Positions 1 through 13,459 of a stretch of DNA of 64,000 nt are shown one piece after another. The number at the start of each line of letters is the position of its first letter. Position 1 is the first letter of the stretch. Position numbers and translations under genes: made by a program. A model generated the notes under the pieces. It ran no database searches and was not told the DNA's origin. It saw nothing but the letters and a program-made list of their open reading frames with translations. The stretch is from Luzula sylvatica (Eukaryota > Streptophyta > Magnoliopsida > Poales > Juncaceae), in the NCBI GenBank assembly GCA_946800325.1, contig OX326958.1, positions 63,902,366 to 63,966,365 of the forward strand, in the 5' to 3' direction.

Positions 1-430
1 GATACAACGATACGGTAATTTTTAAAAAATCTAGTATACGATACGTTATATATTTATATTATTTAATAATATTTTAATATAATTAAACATATATATTTAA
101 CTAATTTTATTAAATTATTATGAAAATCAAGTTGTTGTGTTATCGATTTGGATATGTTATAAATAACTAAATAAAAAAATATATGATTTAATACTATTGA
201 GTAGTAAAAGTATTGGATATTTTTATGTTGGATTAAAAAAAAAATAATGGATCAGCCGTATCGGAACCGTATCGTGCCGTATCAGAAACGTATCGTGCAT
301 TATCGGAACCGTATCTATTCAAATTTATATATAAAAATAGTCTCATACGCCACGTAGCGTATCGGATACGTATCGGTGCCGTATCGGTGACGTATCCGTA
401 TCCGATACGTATCCCATACGAGCCATTGAA
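1..430 (-). repeat. GTATCC/GATACG-rich dispersed repeat, cut by window start
   Basis: Dense GTATCGG/CCGATAC motifs at about 230-420, around a near-palindrome ACGCCACGTAGCGTAT (about 347-362). Read on the minus strand, the order of motifs matches the element at 60588-61136, which has ACGCCACGTGGCGTAT. I infer a second, oppositely oriented and diverged copy of that element. Its left end lies outside the window and its right end is not resolved. The short open frame across it is a by-product of the repeat. Confidence 0.5.
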
Positions 431-984
<554 letters not shown>

Positions 985-1080
985 AATCATTACGAGCCTG
1001 ACGCGGAAGCCACTATCAAACTGTCGGAGGAACTGGATCAATCAAATCAATTATTCATGAACCCGAATCTCTAATAGAAA

Positions 1081-1602
1081 TTGGAATTGGACGAGATAGT
1101 GGACCGAGACAAGGAGTGTCAAAACAAAGATGAAAGGACAGAGGGTGGGAGAGTGCGGCCGGGGGAGGGAGGCGACCCGGTCTCAAAGAGAGCTAACGGG
1201 CCCTGTTCTGGAATTGGTTGCTGTCAAACACCCATCCCAAGTGCAACAAACTATTATTCGGTTTATTTCAGCAATACAAGTGGAATTAGGAGAGGAGCTA
1301 GTAGTTCTTGTGGGTATGCTGTGCTGATGGAGTCCGCTGAATACGAAGAGTTCAACTTCGACACACGTTATATCACCACCGAAGAGCTACGAGGAGCTAA
1401 TAAGCCAGTAGTCTTAGATTGGACTATAGGAAACAAGAAATGTGAGGAAGCACATCTCCACACATCCTCTTTTGCATGCATCAGCAGTAACAGTCATTGC
1501 ACGGAGCCGAGCAATTTCAATGGCTCGCAGGGGCTGGGTTATCTATGCATCTGTTCTCCTGGTTATGAAGGAAATCCATACCTGCAAGATGGGTGCAAAG
1601 GT
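1081..1602 (+). pseudogene. Wall-associated receptor kinase, extracellular 5' fragment
   Basis: From about residue 40 the translation has the signature of the WAK galacturonan-binding region (GxGCCQTPIPSATNYYSVYF) and a CGYA segment. It then runs into the first half of an EGF-like domain (YLCICSPGYEGNPYLQDGC). WAKs are plasma-membrane kinases that bind pectin in the wall. The upstream part is not WAK-like and lacks a signal peptide, so the 5' end is lost or decayed. Homology stops at 1600-1602 in a GCAAAGGTTTCTG context that resembles an exon/intron donor, and a truncated copia LTR starts at 1606. The matching kinase C-terminus lies at 18781-19301 on the same strand, so this is one half of a gene split and deleted by transposons. 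The second EGF, the membrane segment and the N-lobe are missing. Confidence 0.8.
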
Positions 1603-1605
1603 TTC

Positions 1606-1822
1606 TGTTATTAGGATAGTGACAAGTGTTATTAGGGTAGTGACAAGTGTTAGTATGCATGTGAGTTGTTCATGCTATATAAACACCTCCATGGTGTTCA
1701 TTATTGTATCATTCAAGTTAGTAAGCAAGTAAGAGAAATAAGAAAGAAAAGCTTGTAAGGTATCCCTTCCTCTTCTTCCTCTTCCCTCTTCTCCATAGAA
1801 ATATAGCCATTATTATCCAACA
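1606..1822 (+). repeat. Copia element F, 5' LTR (truncated)
   Basis: Ends in CCAACA, 3 bp before the primer binding site. It starts at a sequence matching 6067 of the 3' LTR, so about 177 bp of the 5' part of the LTR is missing. The stretch shared with the 3' LTR (1606-1680 against 6067-6141) is identical. A 21-bp unit (tgttattagg(a/g)tagtgacaag) is repeated in tandem. The TATA box TATATAAA at 1676-1683 is kept, so the core promoter may still be present. Confidence 0.85.
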
Positions 1823-1825
1823 AAC

Positions 1826-1837
1826 TGGTATCAGAGC
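1826..1837 (+). promoter_or_regulatory. Primer binding site of element F
   Basis: TGGTATCAGAGC, complementary to the 3' end of plant initiator-Met tRNA. This is the standard Ty1/copia primer site, placed just after the LTR. Confidence 0.9.
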
Positions 1838-1856
1838 GAGCGAGAGCAATATTGCA

Positions 1857-4800
1857 ATGGCGAGTTCGAATTTTCCGTTTCAATTCCCTCGTCTTACGAA
1901 AGAAAATTACGAGAATTGGTGTATACGTTTGAAAGCTTTACTTGGTTGTCATGAATGTTGGGATGTCGTCGAAAGTGGCTACACCGAGTCGGAAAACGTA
2001 AATCGGTTAACCGCTGCCGAAAAGGACACGTTGCTTAAAAGTCGAAAGAAGGATCGACAAGCGCTCACTCTCATTCATCAATGTTTGGATGAATCGATGT
2101 TCGAAAGAGTAGCTAATGCGACGAGTGCTAAGGAAGCATGGGAGATCCTACAAAAATCCAACCAAGGGGCAACTAAAGTAAAAAAGGTACGTCTTCAAAC
2201 GTTAAGAGGTGAATTTGAAGGATTGCGGATGAAAGAGTCCGAATCTATTGCGGATTTCTTTTCGAGAATATTGGCTATAGTGAATCAAATGAAACGATAT
2301 GGAGAAGTTTTGGAGGATGTTCGGGTCATAGAGAAAGTACTTCGCTCGTTGCATGCAAAGTTCGAGCACATTGTAGTAGCAATCGAGGAGTCCAAAGACT
2401 TGGACGCTATGACCATTGATGAGCTTATGGGCTCGTTACAAGCCCATGAAGAACGAATGAACAAGAAGAAGGAAGAACCGGCCGAGCAAGTCTTCGCCGC
2501 GAAGCTCTCTTTAAAGGAGAAAGAAGGAGCTCGCGAAACAAGCCAACGTGGCAGAGGACGAGGACGCGGAGGACGAGGCCGAGGAAGTGGAAGGGGAGAA
2601 CAAAAGCAAACTTTCAATAATGAAGGTAAATCATTTCGAGGTCGCGGTAGAGGAAGCTACCCGAGACAAAATTTCGAGTGCTATAATTGTCACAAAACTG
2701 GACATTATGCTCGAGATTGTTGGAATACACCAAACGATGGTAAAGAAAAGGCAAATTATGCCGAAAATAAAGAAGTCGATGCCACTTTATTGGTAGCTTA
2801 CCATGAAGGAGAAGGAAAGAAGGATTTGTGGTGTCTCGACAATGGAGCGAGTAACCATATGTGTGGAGACAAAAGTAAATTCGTCGAGCTTGATAATTCG
2901 GTAATGGGTCACGTTACTTTTGGAGACCACTCAAAAGTGCAAATCGAAGGAAAAGGAACGATTTTGATTCGTACGAAGAATGGCGGTCACGAATACATGA
3001 GTAACGTGTATTACATACCGAACATGAAGACCAACATTTTGAGTTTGGGACAACTCCTCGAGAAGAATTATGAAGTTCACATGAAGAATCGTGCTCTCAT
3101 CCTTCAAGATGATCGAGGAAAGGTAATTGCAAAGGTACCAATGACGAAGAACAGGATGTTCTACCTCGAAATTCAAACCGATGTTGCGAAGTGTCTCAAG
3201 GCATGCGTGAAAGAAACTTCTTGGATTTGGCACTTGAGACTTGGACATGCAAATTTTGAAGGCTTGAAGTTGATGGCACAAAAGAGGATGTTAAAGGGAT
3301 TACCGGCTATCGAAGAGCCGAATCAAGTTTGCGAAGGATGTCTCATGGGAAAACAGTCCCGCAAGAGTTTTCCAAAGGAAGCCACTTCAAGAGCACGCGG
3401 ACCACTTGACCTCATTCACGCCGACGTGTGCGGTCCGATCAAGCCATCTTCATTTGGTAAAAATCGGTACTTTCTACTCTTTATCGACGATTTTAGTAGA
3501 AAGACTTGGGTCTATTTTTTGAAAGAAAAATCGGAAGCGTTTAATTCTTTCAAGAACTTCAAGGCCCTTGTGGAAAATGAAAGTGGATGCCATATTAAGT
3601 CGTTGAGAACCGATAGAGGTGGCGAGTTTTGCTCCAACGAGTTTAACAAGTTTTGTGAAGAAAAAGGCATCAAACGATTCTTGACCGTTCCGAGGTCTCC
3701 TCAACAAAATGGCGTAGTTGAAAGGAAGAATCGAAGCATTCTCAACATGGCGAGAAGCATGTTGAAGACGAAGAACATGCCGAAAGAGTTTTGGGCCGAA
3801 GCAGTCACTTGCGCGGTGTATCTATCGAATCGATGTTCGACGAAGAGTTTAGTCGAGCAAACTCCTCAAGAAGCTTGGAATGGAATAAAGCCGAATGTTT
3901 CGCATTTGAGAGTGTTTGGGTGCATCGGATATGTCCATGTACCGGATCAAGAACGATCGAAACTCGACTACAAGAGCAAGAAGCACATATTTGTTGGGTA
4001 CTCTCAATGCTCGAAAGGATACAAGCTCTACAATCCAAATAACGGTAAAGTGATTGTTAGTCGAGATGTGGAGTTTGATGAAGAAGATGAGTGGAGGTGG
4101 AGTAATGAAGACAAAGAGAGGTATGATTTTCTACCATTTCAAGGCGATGATGAGGAAAGAGATGAAGTTCCTCAAGAACCGGTCACGCCTCCTCATTCTC
4201 CAATTAATCCGAATATACCTTCATCATCATCTTCAAGTGATAGTTCGAGCGAAATACCACAAAAGACGAGAAGTATCCAAGAACTTTATGACGTGACGCG
4301 CGATTTAAATGAAGACATGAATCTTTATTGTCATTTCGCAGATTGTGGTGACATACTCTTTGAAGAAGCCGTGAAGGACGAAAGATGGAGAAAAGCTATG
4401 GACGAAGAAATGAAGTCCATCGAGAAGAATAATACTTGGGAATTGGCGACTATACCCCAAGGAAAGAGACCTATCGGTGTGAAGTGGGTCTTTAAAGAAA
4501 AGAAGAATGCGAAAGGAGAAGTCGAGAGATACAAAGCTAGATTGGTAGCAAAAGGATATAGTCAACGAGCTGGGATAGACTATGACGAAGTCTTTGCCCC
4601 TGTTGTTCGACTCGAAACGATACGAATGATAATTGCGTTGGCGGCGCAAAACAAGTGGAGCATTCACCAATTAGATGTCAAGTCAGCTTTCTTGAATGGA
4701 ACAATTGAAGAAGAGGTGTTCATTGAACAACCTCGTGGATACGCGATCAAAGGTCATGAAGATAAGGTGTTGAAATTGAAGAAAGCATTGTACGGCTTGA

Positions 4801-5876
4801 AGCAAGCACCTAGAGCATGGAATAGTCGAATCGACAAATATTTTTTGAAGAATGGGTTTGAAAAATGCCCACATGAGCATGCTCTCTATGTGAAGACAAA
4901 CAAAGAAGGAGATATTTTGATTGTTTGTCTCTATGTGGATGATTTGATCTTTACAGGTAACAATCACCGCATGTTTGAAGAATTCAAAGGAGCAATGGCT
5001 AGAGAATTTGAGATGACCGATATTGGTCTAATGTCATACTATCTCGGGATTGAAGTCAAGCAAACGGAAGAAGGGATATTCATTTCCCAAGAAGGATTTG
5101 CTAATGAGATTCTTAAGAAATTCAAGATGGACAATTGCCAATCGGTGGCTACTCCGGTCGAAACTGGATTAAAATTGTCCAAGCACGAAGAAGGACATCT
5201 TGTGGACCCATCTACCTACAAAAGCGCAGTTGGTAGCTTGAGGTACTTAACTTGTACGAGACCAGATATTCTGTTTGGAGTCGGTCTTGTAAGCCGATTC
5301 ATGGAGAAACCAAACGAGACGCATTTCAAGGCAGTGAAACGAATTTTTCGTTACATCAAGGGTACAAGTGATTACGGATTAAATTATTCTTCTTCGAATG
5401 AGTTCAAACTTGTGGGATACAGCGATAGCGATTGGGCAGGCGATATGGATGACCGAAAAAGCACAACCGGTTTTGTTTTCTTTATGGGAGATACTGCATT
5501 CACATGGAGATCGAAGAAACAGCCAATCGTGACACTTTCGACGTGTGAAGCCGAGTACGTCGCTGCCGCATCATGTGTCTGCCATGCCATATGGCTTAAA
5601 GATTTATTGAAGGAGTTGAAGATCAAGAAAGATGAAGCTACAGAGATTTATGTTGACAACATGTCAGCTATTGCACTTGCGAAAAATCCGGTGTTTCATG
5701 ATCGAAGCAAGCACATCGATACGAGGTATCATTTTATTCGAGATTGTGTTGCAAATGATGAAGTCAAGGTGAAATATGTGAAGACTCAAGATCAAGCTGC
5801 GGATATCTTCACTAAGGCGCTCAAGCATGATGTTTTTATCAAGTTGCGGATGATGCTTGGAGTCGCAAGGAATTAA
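1857..5876 (+). CDS. Ty1/copia gag-pol polyprotein (element F), uninterrupted
   Basis: A single 1339-codon frame, of usual length for a plant copia polyprotein. In order: gag (UBN2-like), an Arg/Gly-rich stretch and a CCHC zinc knuckle starting at Cys275 ([14 protein letters not shown]). The aspartic protease has DNGAS at about 328. The GAG-pre-integrase segment (LRLGHANF) is followed by the integrase core with D523, D586 and E622. Reverse transcriptase has YVDDL at 1026-1030. RNase H has DSDWAGD near 1190 and ends in the [13 protein letters not shown] motif. The start ATG lies 20 nt after the primer site. No stop or frameshift is seen although both LTRs are damaged. It acts in cytoplasmic virus-like particles and, through integrase, in the nucleus. 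The protease Asn in place of Ser/Thr occurs in other plant copia elements. Confidence 0.96.
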   Translation: MASSNFPFQFPRLTKENYENWCIRLKALLGCHECWDVVESGYTESENVNRLTAAEKDTLLKSRKKDRQALTLIHQCLDESMFERVANATSAKEAWEILQKSNQGATKVKKVRLQTLRGEFEGLRMKESESIADFFSRILAIVNQMKRYGEVLEDVRVIEKVLRSLHAKFEHIVVAIEESKDLDAMTIDELMGSLQAHEERMNKKKEEPAEQVFAAKLSLKEKEGARETSQRGRGRGRGGRGRGSGRGEQKQTFNNEGKSFRGRGRGSYPRQNFECYNCHKTGHYARDCWNTPNDGKEKANYAENKEVDATLLVAYHEGEGKKDLWCLDNGASNHMCGDKSKFVELDNSVMGHVTFGDHSKVQIEGKGTILIRTKNGGHEYMSNVYYIPNMKTNILSLGQLLEKNYEVHMKNRALILQDDRGKVIAKVPMTKNRMFYLEIQTDVAKCLKACVKETSWIWHLRLGHANFEGLKLMAQKRMLKGLPAIEEPNQVCEGCLMGKQSRKSFPKEATSRARGPLDLIHADVCGPIKPSSFGKNRYFLLFIDDFSRKTWVYFLKEKSEAFNSFKNFKALVENESGCHIKSLRTDRGGEFCSNEFNKFCEEKGIKRFLTVPRSPQQNGVVERKNRSILNMARSMLKTKNMPKEFWAEAVTCAVYLSNRCSTKSLVEQTPQEAWNGIKPNVSHLRVFGCIGYVHVPDQERSKLDYKSKKHIFVGYSQCSKGYKLYNPNNGKVIVSRDVEFDEEDEWRWSNEDKERYDFLPFQGDDEERDEVPQEPVTPPHSPINPNIPSSSSSSDSSSEIPQKTRSIQELYDVTRDLNEDMNLYCHFADCGDILFEEAVKDERWRKAMDEEMKSIEKNNTWELATIPQGKRPIGVKWVFKEKKNAKGEVERYKARLVAKGYSQRAGIDYDEVFAPVVRLETIRMIIALAAQNKWSIHQLDVKSAFLNGTIEEEVFIEQPRGYAIKGHEDKVLKLKKALYGLKQAPRAWNSRIDKYFLKNGFEKCPHEHALYVKTNKEGDILIVCLYVDDLIFTGNNHRMFEEFKGAMAREFEMTDIGLMSYYLGIEVKQTEEGIFISQEGFANEILKKFKMDNCQSVATPVETGLKLSKHEEGHLVDPSTYKSAVGSLRYLTCTRPDILFGVGLVSRFMEKPNETHFKAVKRIFRYIKGTSDYGLNYSSSNEFKLVGYSDSDWAGDMDDRKSTTGFVFFMGDTAFTWRSKKQPIVTLSTCEAEYVAAASCVCHAIWLKDLLKELKIKKDEATEIYVDNMSAIALAKNPVFHDRSKHIDTRYHFIRDCVANDEVKVKYVKTQDQAADIFTKALKHDVFIKLRMMLGVARN

Positions 5877-5880
5877 GTTT

Positions 5881-6141
5881 AAGAGGGGGTGTTGAATAAT
5901 TAAACTTAATTAGTAGTAATAGAAATTAATTAGTAGTAATAGAATAATTAGAGTGACAAGTGTCCACATGCATGTAAATTGGGTCAATGAGTCAAAGTCA
6001 TGACATGTGTTAGTATGCATGAAAGAGAGTGGACAAGTGTTAGATGCATGCAAAAGAGTGGACAAATGTTATTAGGATAGTGACAAGTGTTATTAGGGTA
6101 GTGACAAGTGTTAGTATGCATGTGAGTTGTTCATGCTATAT
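5881..6141 (+). repeat. Element F polypurine tract and 3' LTR (3'-truncated)
   Basis: AAGAGGGGG (5881-5889) is the polypurine tract, and the LTR starts at 5890 with TGTTGA. Alignment with the 5' LTR runs to 6141 (gctatat) and then fails. The last 140 bp or so, through the expected CCAACA end, is missing. Confidence 0.85.
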
Positions 6142-6171
6142 ATTAGGATAGTGACAAGTGTTTATAAACAC
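6142..6171. other. Filler DNA at a deletion junction
   Basis: Between the broken F LTR and the broken element E lies about 20 bp identical to the nearby LTR repeat (ttaggatagtgacaagtgtt), then tataaacac, which matches another part of the LTR. Short templated patches like these are typical of error-prone double-strand-break repair in plants. Confidence 0.65.
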
Positions 6172-6934
6172 GTATTCCGCCTCCGCCGTTGAAAGCGCAA
6201 TTCGTTCTTGCTTCTTCGAGGCCCATGAAAATATACCCGATCCGAGGGTAAATGCGTAACCGGATGTGTTTCTCATATCATCCACACTACCGGCCCAATC
6301 GCTATCGCAAAATCCAACCAACTCTATCTTCGCTTTCGCTTTCTTCTCATACATAAAACCGAAATCTTTGGTACCTTGTATGTATCGCAACAACCTCTTT
6401 GCAACTCCAAAATGTAATTTACTCGGCTTACTCATGAACCGAGATAACAAACCCACACCATACATAATGTCGGGTCTTGTAACGGCAAGGTATAATAAGC
6501 TACCAACTAAGCTTCTATAGATCGATTCATCGGCATCACCACTTCCATCTTCTTTCGTCATCTTTTCATTCACCAAAATCGGTATCGTCACCGGATTACA
6601 ATTCTCCATTTTAAATTTGGCGAGAATATTTTGAGCATACTTCATTTGCGAAATAAAAACTACATCTTCTCTTTGATTAATCTCGATACCCAAAAAATAA
6701 TGAAGTAACCCCAAATCATTCATCTCATATTTCTTCAACATATCCTCCTTGAATTCTCGCACCATCTTTTCGTCACTACCGGTCACAATTAAATCATCCA
6801 CATAAAGAGAAACGATAATCATACCGATTTTGCCTTGCGTGATATAAAGGGTTGGTTCACTCGGACTCCTTTTAAACCCTTTTTCGGTGAAGTAAGAATC
6901 GATATTGATATACCATGCACGGGGTGCTTGTTTC
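6172..6934 (-). pseudogene. Copia element E, RT C-terminal part and truncated RNase H
   Basis: On the minus strand the frame runs from QAPRAWY through YVDDLIVTG and DSDWAGS to STAEAEY, where it stops at the filler junction (6172). The rest of RNase H and the 3' LTR are gone. The other half of the same reading frame ends with KKALYGLK at 15287, so the conserved [10 protein letters not shown] motif is split by element A. The two halves flank the gtttc target duplication. Confidence 0.93.
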
Positions 6935-7924
6935 TGAAGGAGAATATCCTCGACTCCGGGCCCGCGCAGCGGAATGAAGGCCCGGTCCGATTCTCCGATT
7001 CCCGAGATCACGCCATGACTTCGAGGGTACGATGCGAATAGAAGGATAGATCTATACCATCGTGAAATTGATCACGCACGAAGGGTTGATCGCCGCCTTC
7101 TATCTCCTGTCACGTTGGTGACAATCCGCGCGTCCCATACCACGCGTCTTTCACCGTTCGTTGGCCGTCTTCTCACTCCTTGGGTCGATCACAATCTAAG
7201 AGCCACAATTGTCGCTCCTCTACTTGTATCCACCGTGAGTCGCAAGACGTCGGTCGCGGATGCACCTGCCTAGACGATGCACCGGCGAACTTGCTCGATC
7301 TAATCGATTCTCTATTACTCGAGAAACTCCTTTCTCGATTTCTCTCTTTACACCCTTTCACTCAATAGAAAGTTGTATCTCAATTATTCTGGAAAATCTC
7401 CTGAATATTCTGAATAAGATTGCATTAACTTACATAGTGATGAGAGAGAAAGTATCCTATTTATACCTAATAGGATCAGGATTAGTCAAAAGGCATGTAT
7501 ATCCAATATACACCCTCTCACACAGAAAACTGCATGAACCTGGTCAGTATTCTGTCATTTCGAAATTGGTAAATTTCTCAGACAGAAAATCACCCAACAT
7601 GAAAGTTGTATATAATCTAATTATCTACATAACCCAATTTGGCCCAGCCCAATTGGAGTTCGTATGCAAAAGTTATGACTGTTTTACTAACTGTATGTCA
7701 TACTGTTGCACCCTTTCGGTATTTCACATAAACGACACTAATACTTCGTTCATATGAAATATATTTCTACATGAAGGTTATAGATAATCTAATTATCTAT
7801 CTAACCCAATTTGAACCATTCAAATCGGATTTTCCCACTGACAGTTATGGCCACGAATGTACGACTACATTCGTTTATCCTTGTGTACACTTTTACGGTT
7901 GATCCTGAAACTGTATTTCCTTCA
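6935..7924 (-). repeat. Element A 3' LTR (left in window)
   Basis: 990 bp, TG...CA ends. GC-rich U5-like part at the left and AT-rich U3 at the right. The U3 holds imperfect modules with AGATAATCTAATTATCT palindromes (7614-7629 in part, 7792-7808). The polypurine tract reads agtgggagactg on the minus strand just outside (7922-7933). Confidence 0.95.
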
Positions 7925-7939
7925 GTCTCCCACTCAATT

Positions 7940-10900
7940 TCAGATCTACCTAAAAGGTACTCATGCATATCCAATACACACGATTTTAGAGAATATAGCT
8001 CGCGTATCAAATACCAAGCTATGCACATCCAATGTGCCAATTTTATGATCAAGCCCGACTTAGTACGACTCGTTGTGTGACCATGTAGGTTCGACTTAAC
8101 GATGGCAGTAGGTTGTTTCCAATGCCTACAAGCTCATGAGCGGGATCTAGTCACTCCATCATAGCTACCCATGTTAAACGAATAATGATTGTGATCATTG
8201 TGCCTATCTCGAATAGCAGTTACTAGGTCTCTTGTTTGCGATATCCGTTAATCAAAAGGCATGGTTATAGTCATCCTTATAATTTGATTAACTACACTTA
8301 TTCCCCGATTCCGAGTTGAGTTAACAAATTTCAATCGATATTAACCATTAATACCATTGACCGTGGCCACGGTTTTCGTTAATCAACTCATCGAGTGGCG
8401 CCTAAGAGATATCTCTTCCTTTCGGAATAAACAATTCCTATCTTGGAGACTCACATTGAATTCCGTGTTTCGGACAATACCCAATGATGACCCTTTTAAC
8501 TCCCTGTTACGGTGAGCGTAAGATCATATCAAAGCATTGTGTTACGCACGTAACGCAATCAATGATCCCCTCAAGTTTGAAGAACCTAAAACCCTACTCG
8601 TTGCGAGTTCATCCATAATGACTAAACCATGTCATGATCTCGCGGCTTCGGTCATATCCAATACATGTAACCTAACATATATCTACGTTCCCGATTCGAC
8701 AAGCACCTTGTCCCATGATTAGCAAAACATAATCATCTCCTCGGCTAACGTACTAGTGTACGCGTTCAGTCTATTCCCTTGTAATAGTAATGCTTCTCTC
8801 TTAAGCAAACTGACCCGCGACTAGGGATGTTTAGAAATGACACTTTAAGTGTGACGGTTTCGCTGCACATGGTCCTCAACCATGTCGACGTCCACACAAG
8901 TTCAAATCAAGGTTCATGTAATCATATTACACAACCCAGCACACAGTTTTCATATAAGGTGAATGCATGAAAATTTAAGTAAACAAAATTTTTAAAAGGG
9001 ATACATTCATATGGACTAAGTATTTGGGTGATACAACGTTTACCTATGGGTATCTCCATACCCACAACCTGCGAGGACTATCGTATTAGATAACTACACT
9101 CTACTCTCTTCTTCCTCCTCTAGGTATCTCCATACCCATAGTCATCGCATGACAGTCACGCGCGACTAGAGAGAGCGGTTTTGTAAACGGGTCCGCACGT
9201 TCCCGCTAGTGTTAATCTTCAGCAGGATTGGAACATTTCCAATACCTATGATCACATCTTTTCACAAAATTTCATGGATCAAATGAAATTTTCTGAGCAT
9301 TGGCTAGAAGTGGTTGTGACCTCGGCATTTTTGGCTTGTACTATTGCGTTTCACGCAATAAACAACCATAAATCCGATAACTCGTGGCTACGAGAGTTTG
9401 GTCATGTTTCCTTGATCCATACCACTTCCTTTTGCGATTTATAACCGCAATATACTCGCCTCCGTACATAGAATCATAAACTATTGGTCTTGTGGAACCA
9501 TTCCACATAACCGTGTTTTCATTTAAGCAAAACATGTACACACTTTGTGATCGAAAGTCGTGCTACATATTTGGACGTGCTTAATCTTTGGAAACTGTTA
9601 TTGTTATAACTCTTTATAACCAACACGTCCTCCACACCATTATAGATAAAAATCCTGAATTCTTCGCAAAGTATTCAAGGATAACATTCACCTCTATAAA
9701 TACAGATTCCAATGGGTTTAAATATACATAACCATTATGTATATAAATGTATAACCATTATACATTCACAAGAGTTAGTCTTATGTAATAGAATTACATT
9801 CAAACTCATGTGATTCCCATGAATTTATTGACGGTAAATTAGACGACTTATGTGTACGACGTATAGCCACATACATATCATGACAGATATAATAGATCCT
9901 AACATCAAATGTAAGGCATAATATTATTACTTTTCGCGCTGCTTGATGTCTCACATCGAGCCTTTGAAAATTTCTGTCATTCGACATTTTGATTTAACTC
10001 CTCCAAGGAGTTATATGTTGAAAACCATTTTCAACAATATGTCGATATATGTGCCATAACATAGAACGAGAAACTTCTTAGATCTATCCTATAGATCTTC
10101 ATGCTTATTCATAAGCGGTCTCGTCTAAATCCTTTGTCGTTACAAGAAATATAACGCAGCTCCCACTAACCTTCATGTGTACACAAAGTTTTCAATCGTT
10201 CCGACAATGTTATAACTGTTTATAACTTTGTCAAAACGAATATTCCAATTCCGAGAAGCATTCTTTAATCCATCATATGGATCGTTAAAGCATGCATATC
10301 CTATTCCAATTCTTATGAATCGACAAAACCGTAAGGTTGTGTCAAGTACACATCCTTTAATAAAATTTCTGTTAAGAAATTCGGTTTTGACATCCATCTT
10401 GCCACATCACATAGTCATAATACGCAATTATGGCAAGCATAATTTCGAGAATAGGAAAGCATGGCAACATGCGAAAACGTTTCTTCATAGTCCGACTATG
10501 AATTGCATGAAACTCTTCGCAAAAAGCCTCGCTTTATATATATGCGTATTCCTATCCATGTAGGTTCTTCATCTTGAAAAACCTACTCACATTTCACGGG
10601 TCTAACCCAGAAAGTGATGAAATCAAGTTCTGAACTTGATAATTTACATGGATCGAATCTCAGATTTCATGACACCATGTCATGTGGAATCAACTTTTCA
10701 TAGCATCCTTGTAGGATATCAAATCATCATATGATTTCGATCTATCATCATTAGCCACGATAAATCCGTATTTACCGGCTTATGATATAGCCTACTTGAT
10801 CTATGAAAAATTCCTTTGTGTGTTCGACTTGCGTTCATCAATTCTTGATGAAGCCATGTCAACTTTCATCGGTACAATGTTCATTTTCAGATCTCGAACT

Positions 10901-13240
10901 CTTTCGAGATTTATTCTACTCCCACTAGCCCGCATAGAGATAAATGACACCAAGTTCCAAACTTGTGCTCATCTAGTCCTCCTCCAAGAAGGCATCTCTT
11001 CGAGCCACGAAAATCTCATTTTCATAGGGACGTTAGAACTAATACCCTTTAGTTTTCTTAAGGATAAACGAACAATTTCCAGATTTGGGATTGAGTTTAA
11101 CCGAAACAAATTTCGAAATATACTCACATCCTCAAATATGTACAAATGACAACTTCGGAACCATTCCGATCCATATCTCATATGGCGTTTTTGTACCGAT
11201 TAGAAGGTTTATGGTCCATATCTTATATGCAACCATTCATTAGTGCCGCTGTCTCAAGGGCGTATCCCCAAAACATTTTTGGGAGATCCTATTGGCTTAT
11301 CATTTATCGAACCATGTCCAACATGCGTTCATTTCCTCTTTTCGGACACATCTCAATGTTCCAAATGAAGACAATCGTGAAACGATTCCACAATCATAAA
11401 TGATCATCAATATTCATAACTCAAATATCGCATCTTCGATCCTATCGAAAGATCTAGCTCAAATACTCGTCTTCTCGATCCTATCGAAAAGCTTTGATTT
11501 TCTTGCTTAGTTGATTTCGTATTTCGTTTTTGAAACTCTTTGAACCTTTCAAAAGTCTCTGTTTCGGCACGCATTAAATAGATATTTTCATATCTACTTT
11601 AACCGTCCATAAACGTAACAAAATACCGATAGCCTCCTCTTGCCTCGGAACTTATCGGAACATCATATGTAAATATAATTTCCAATAATTCGCTGGATCT
11701 TTCTCCAATACTTTGGAGAATGATGCCCTTTGTCGTTTTGCCTAATAAATAAGTATTGCATTAATCAATCAAATCTAATTCGAATGATTCTAGCATTCCA
11801 TCACATGGAATCTAGATACGCGTATCTCGTTTATATGGCCAAGACGGCAATGCCAAAAGAAGCAATCAACTTCTAGGTTTAATCCTCCTCGGATTTCACC
11901 ATTCTTTGAGTCATTAGTTTGGACAACTCTTTGTCCGAACTCTCCATTTTGGAAAACATTTTCCCAAAATACCCTTAGACATACATTTCTTTTGATCCCG
12001 CTTTTGAATTACAAGGACATCCACGCATCTATATGCATTGGATTCCTCGGATACTCTGAGCATCTCCAATTCAAATTTAAATCGCATCATATGCAATTTC
12101 GGGATCGACTTATCTATCGAATGCATATGATATTCGGTCACGAACATCAAATCTCGTACCATCAACACACGAGTGTTAATCAAAGACCCATAAGGCGTCT
12201 CAAAATTAACCTACTCTTTGAGCCGCATCGAACCATTCAACGCGCTCTAGCTCTTGAAACTATTTCATGAGCGTTGTGTTTTACTTTCATATACACCCGA
12301 ATTCTCAAAACAATTTTGAGAAACTTGCGTCTATACATGCCACCACAAGGCACGTAATATCGTTCGATTCCTTCTTAAAGTTTATCGAACCCGGCTTTCT
12401 CTAAAACCAATGCCTCGAGCCCCGAATCTACCATTTCCGTGTCCAACACGTTCCTTTAAGTCTAAAGAACTATTCTTTAACTATCAAGGTTAATCATGGT
12501 AATTCCGGCCCAAAAGCTATCTATCATATCGATCTCTACGATATATTTGGTGTTGCTTGAAAACATAATTCTAAACGGATGATGAAGATTAACTCCTAAC
12601 CGTGCGTACTTAATCTATATGCTTATATGATGAATATATGATAGTGTTATTTTATCGAATCGATAACCCTCATACCGATACGGGACTCCAAGTCCATAAC
12701 ACTCAAGACCCATATTTCCGTTCCTCCCACAAGTGACTTTAGCCTATCGGGTGGGATCCCGTTATTTAGGTAGGATTATATCCAATCGTATCCAATACGA
12801 CTCTTGAACCTTTATAGGATTTCGGTGATGGATCGTATCCAATACAATCCCAGTTCCGTGTGTGCATCCTATCTATGCCCCGAACTCCAATCTGATTGGC
12901 CTGGACGGTTAAGTCACAACCATCTCCAACGTATCGTTCAAATAAGCTACTAGTGAGTCGACTTTAGCCTGTGCCTCACAAGTCCTGATTTAACGCTTGC
13001 CACCCTTTCGATTGTTTCAATATCACGTGCCCGACTTTAGCCTGAACCCACGTGAAACGTAACACCGAACTCGGTAGTTGTGGATATGGAAGGCATTTCC
13101 ATGACTTAAATATTATGAGGGATCATGCCATTGCATGTTTCTAAATCCGTGACATAATCCAATTATATCACTATCACAAGATTTTCTATATGCATATGAT
13201 TTATTTAGGGAGATTAATTATTCTAAATAATTAATTATCT
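7940..13240 (-). pseudogene. Element A decayed gag-pol
   Basis: Minus-strand remnants appear in the order expected of copia. GAG-pre-integrase (FWHCRLGHIN) is near 11830-11880. The RT start and YGLK region (MDVKTEFLN at 10397, then a decayed YDGLKNASRNWNIRFD) is in 10173-10397. An RNase H-like remnant (FCLNENTVMW ... GGEYIAVI) is in 9341-9541. Stops and frameshifts separate them and no long sense frame remains. The same remnants with the same damage occur in element D at 41311-43547, so decay came before both insertions. Between remnants I see no other gene. Confidence 0.8.
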
Positions 13241-13459
13241 AATATGCTAGAATGTTTGATGCCGATCAAATCGATATAAAGAACTCAAAATTCCGAGCTT
13301 CGTAGCCAAAGTTATCGCGAAAACAAAAACAGCATCCAGAGAAGGGTCCGTTATAACGGACTTCCCCATCCGTTGTAACGCAAGGGCCGTGGGGCGCGAG
13401 AAAACCTCGCTCGGGACGCGTCCGGGGCCCCAAAAACTGCCCCCGGGGCGGCAGAAAAA

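Noticed and set aside
2285..2617. 110-codon antisense frame inside element F gag
   Set aside because: Shadow of the RG-rich coding stretch on the other strand.
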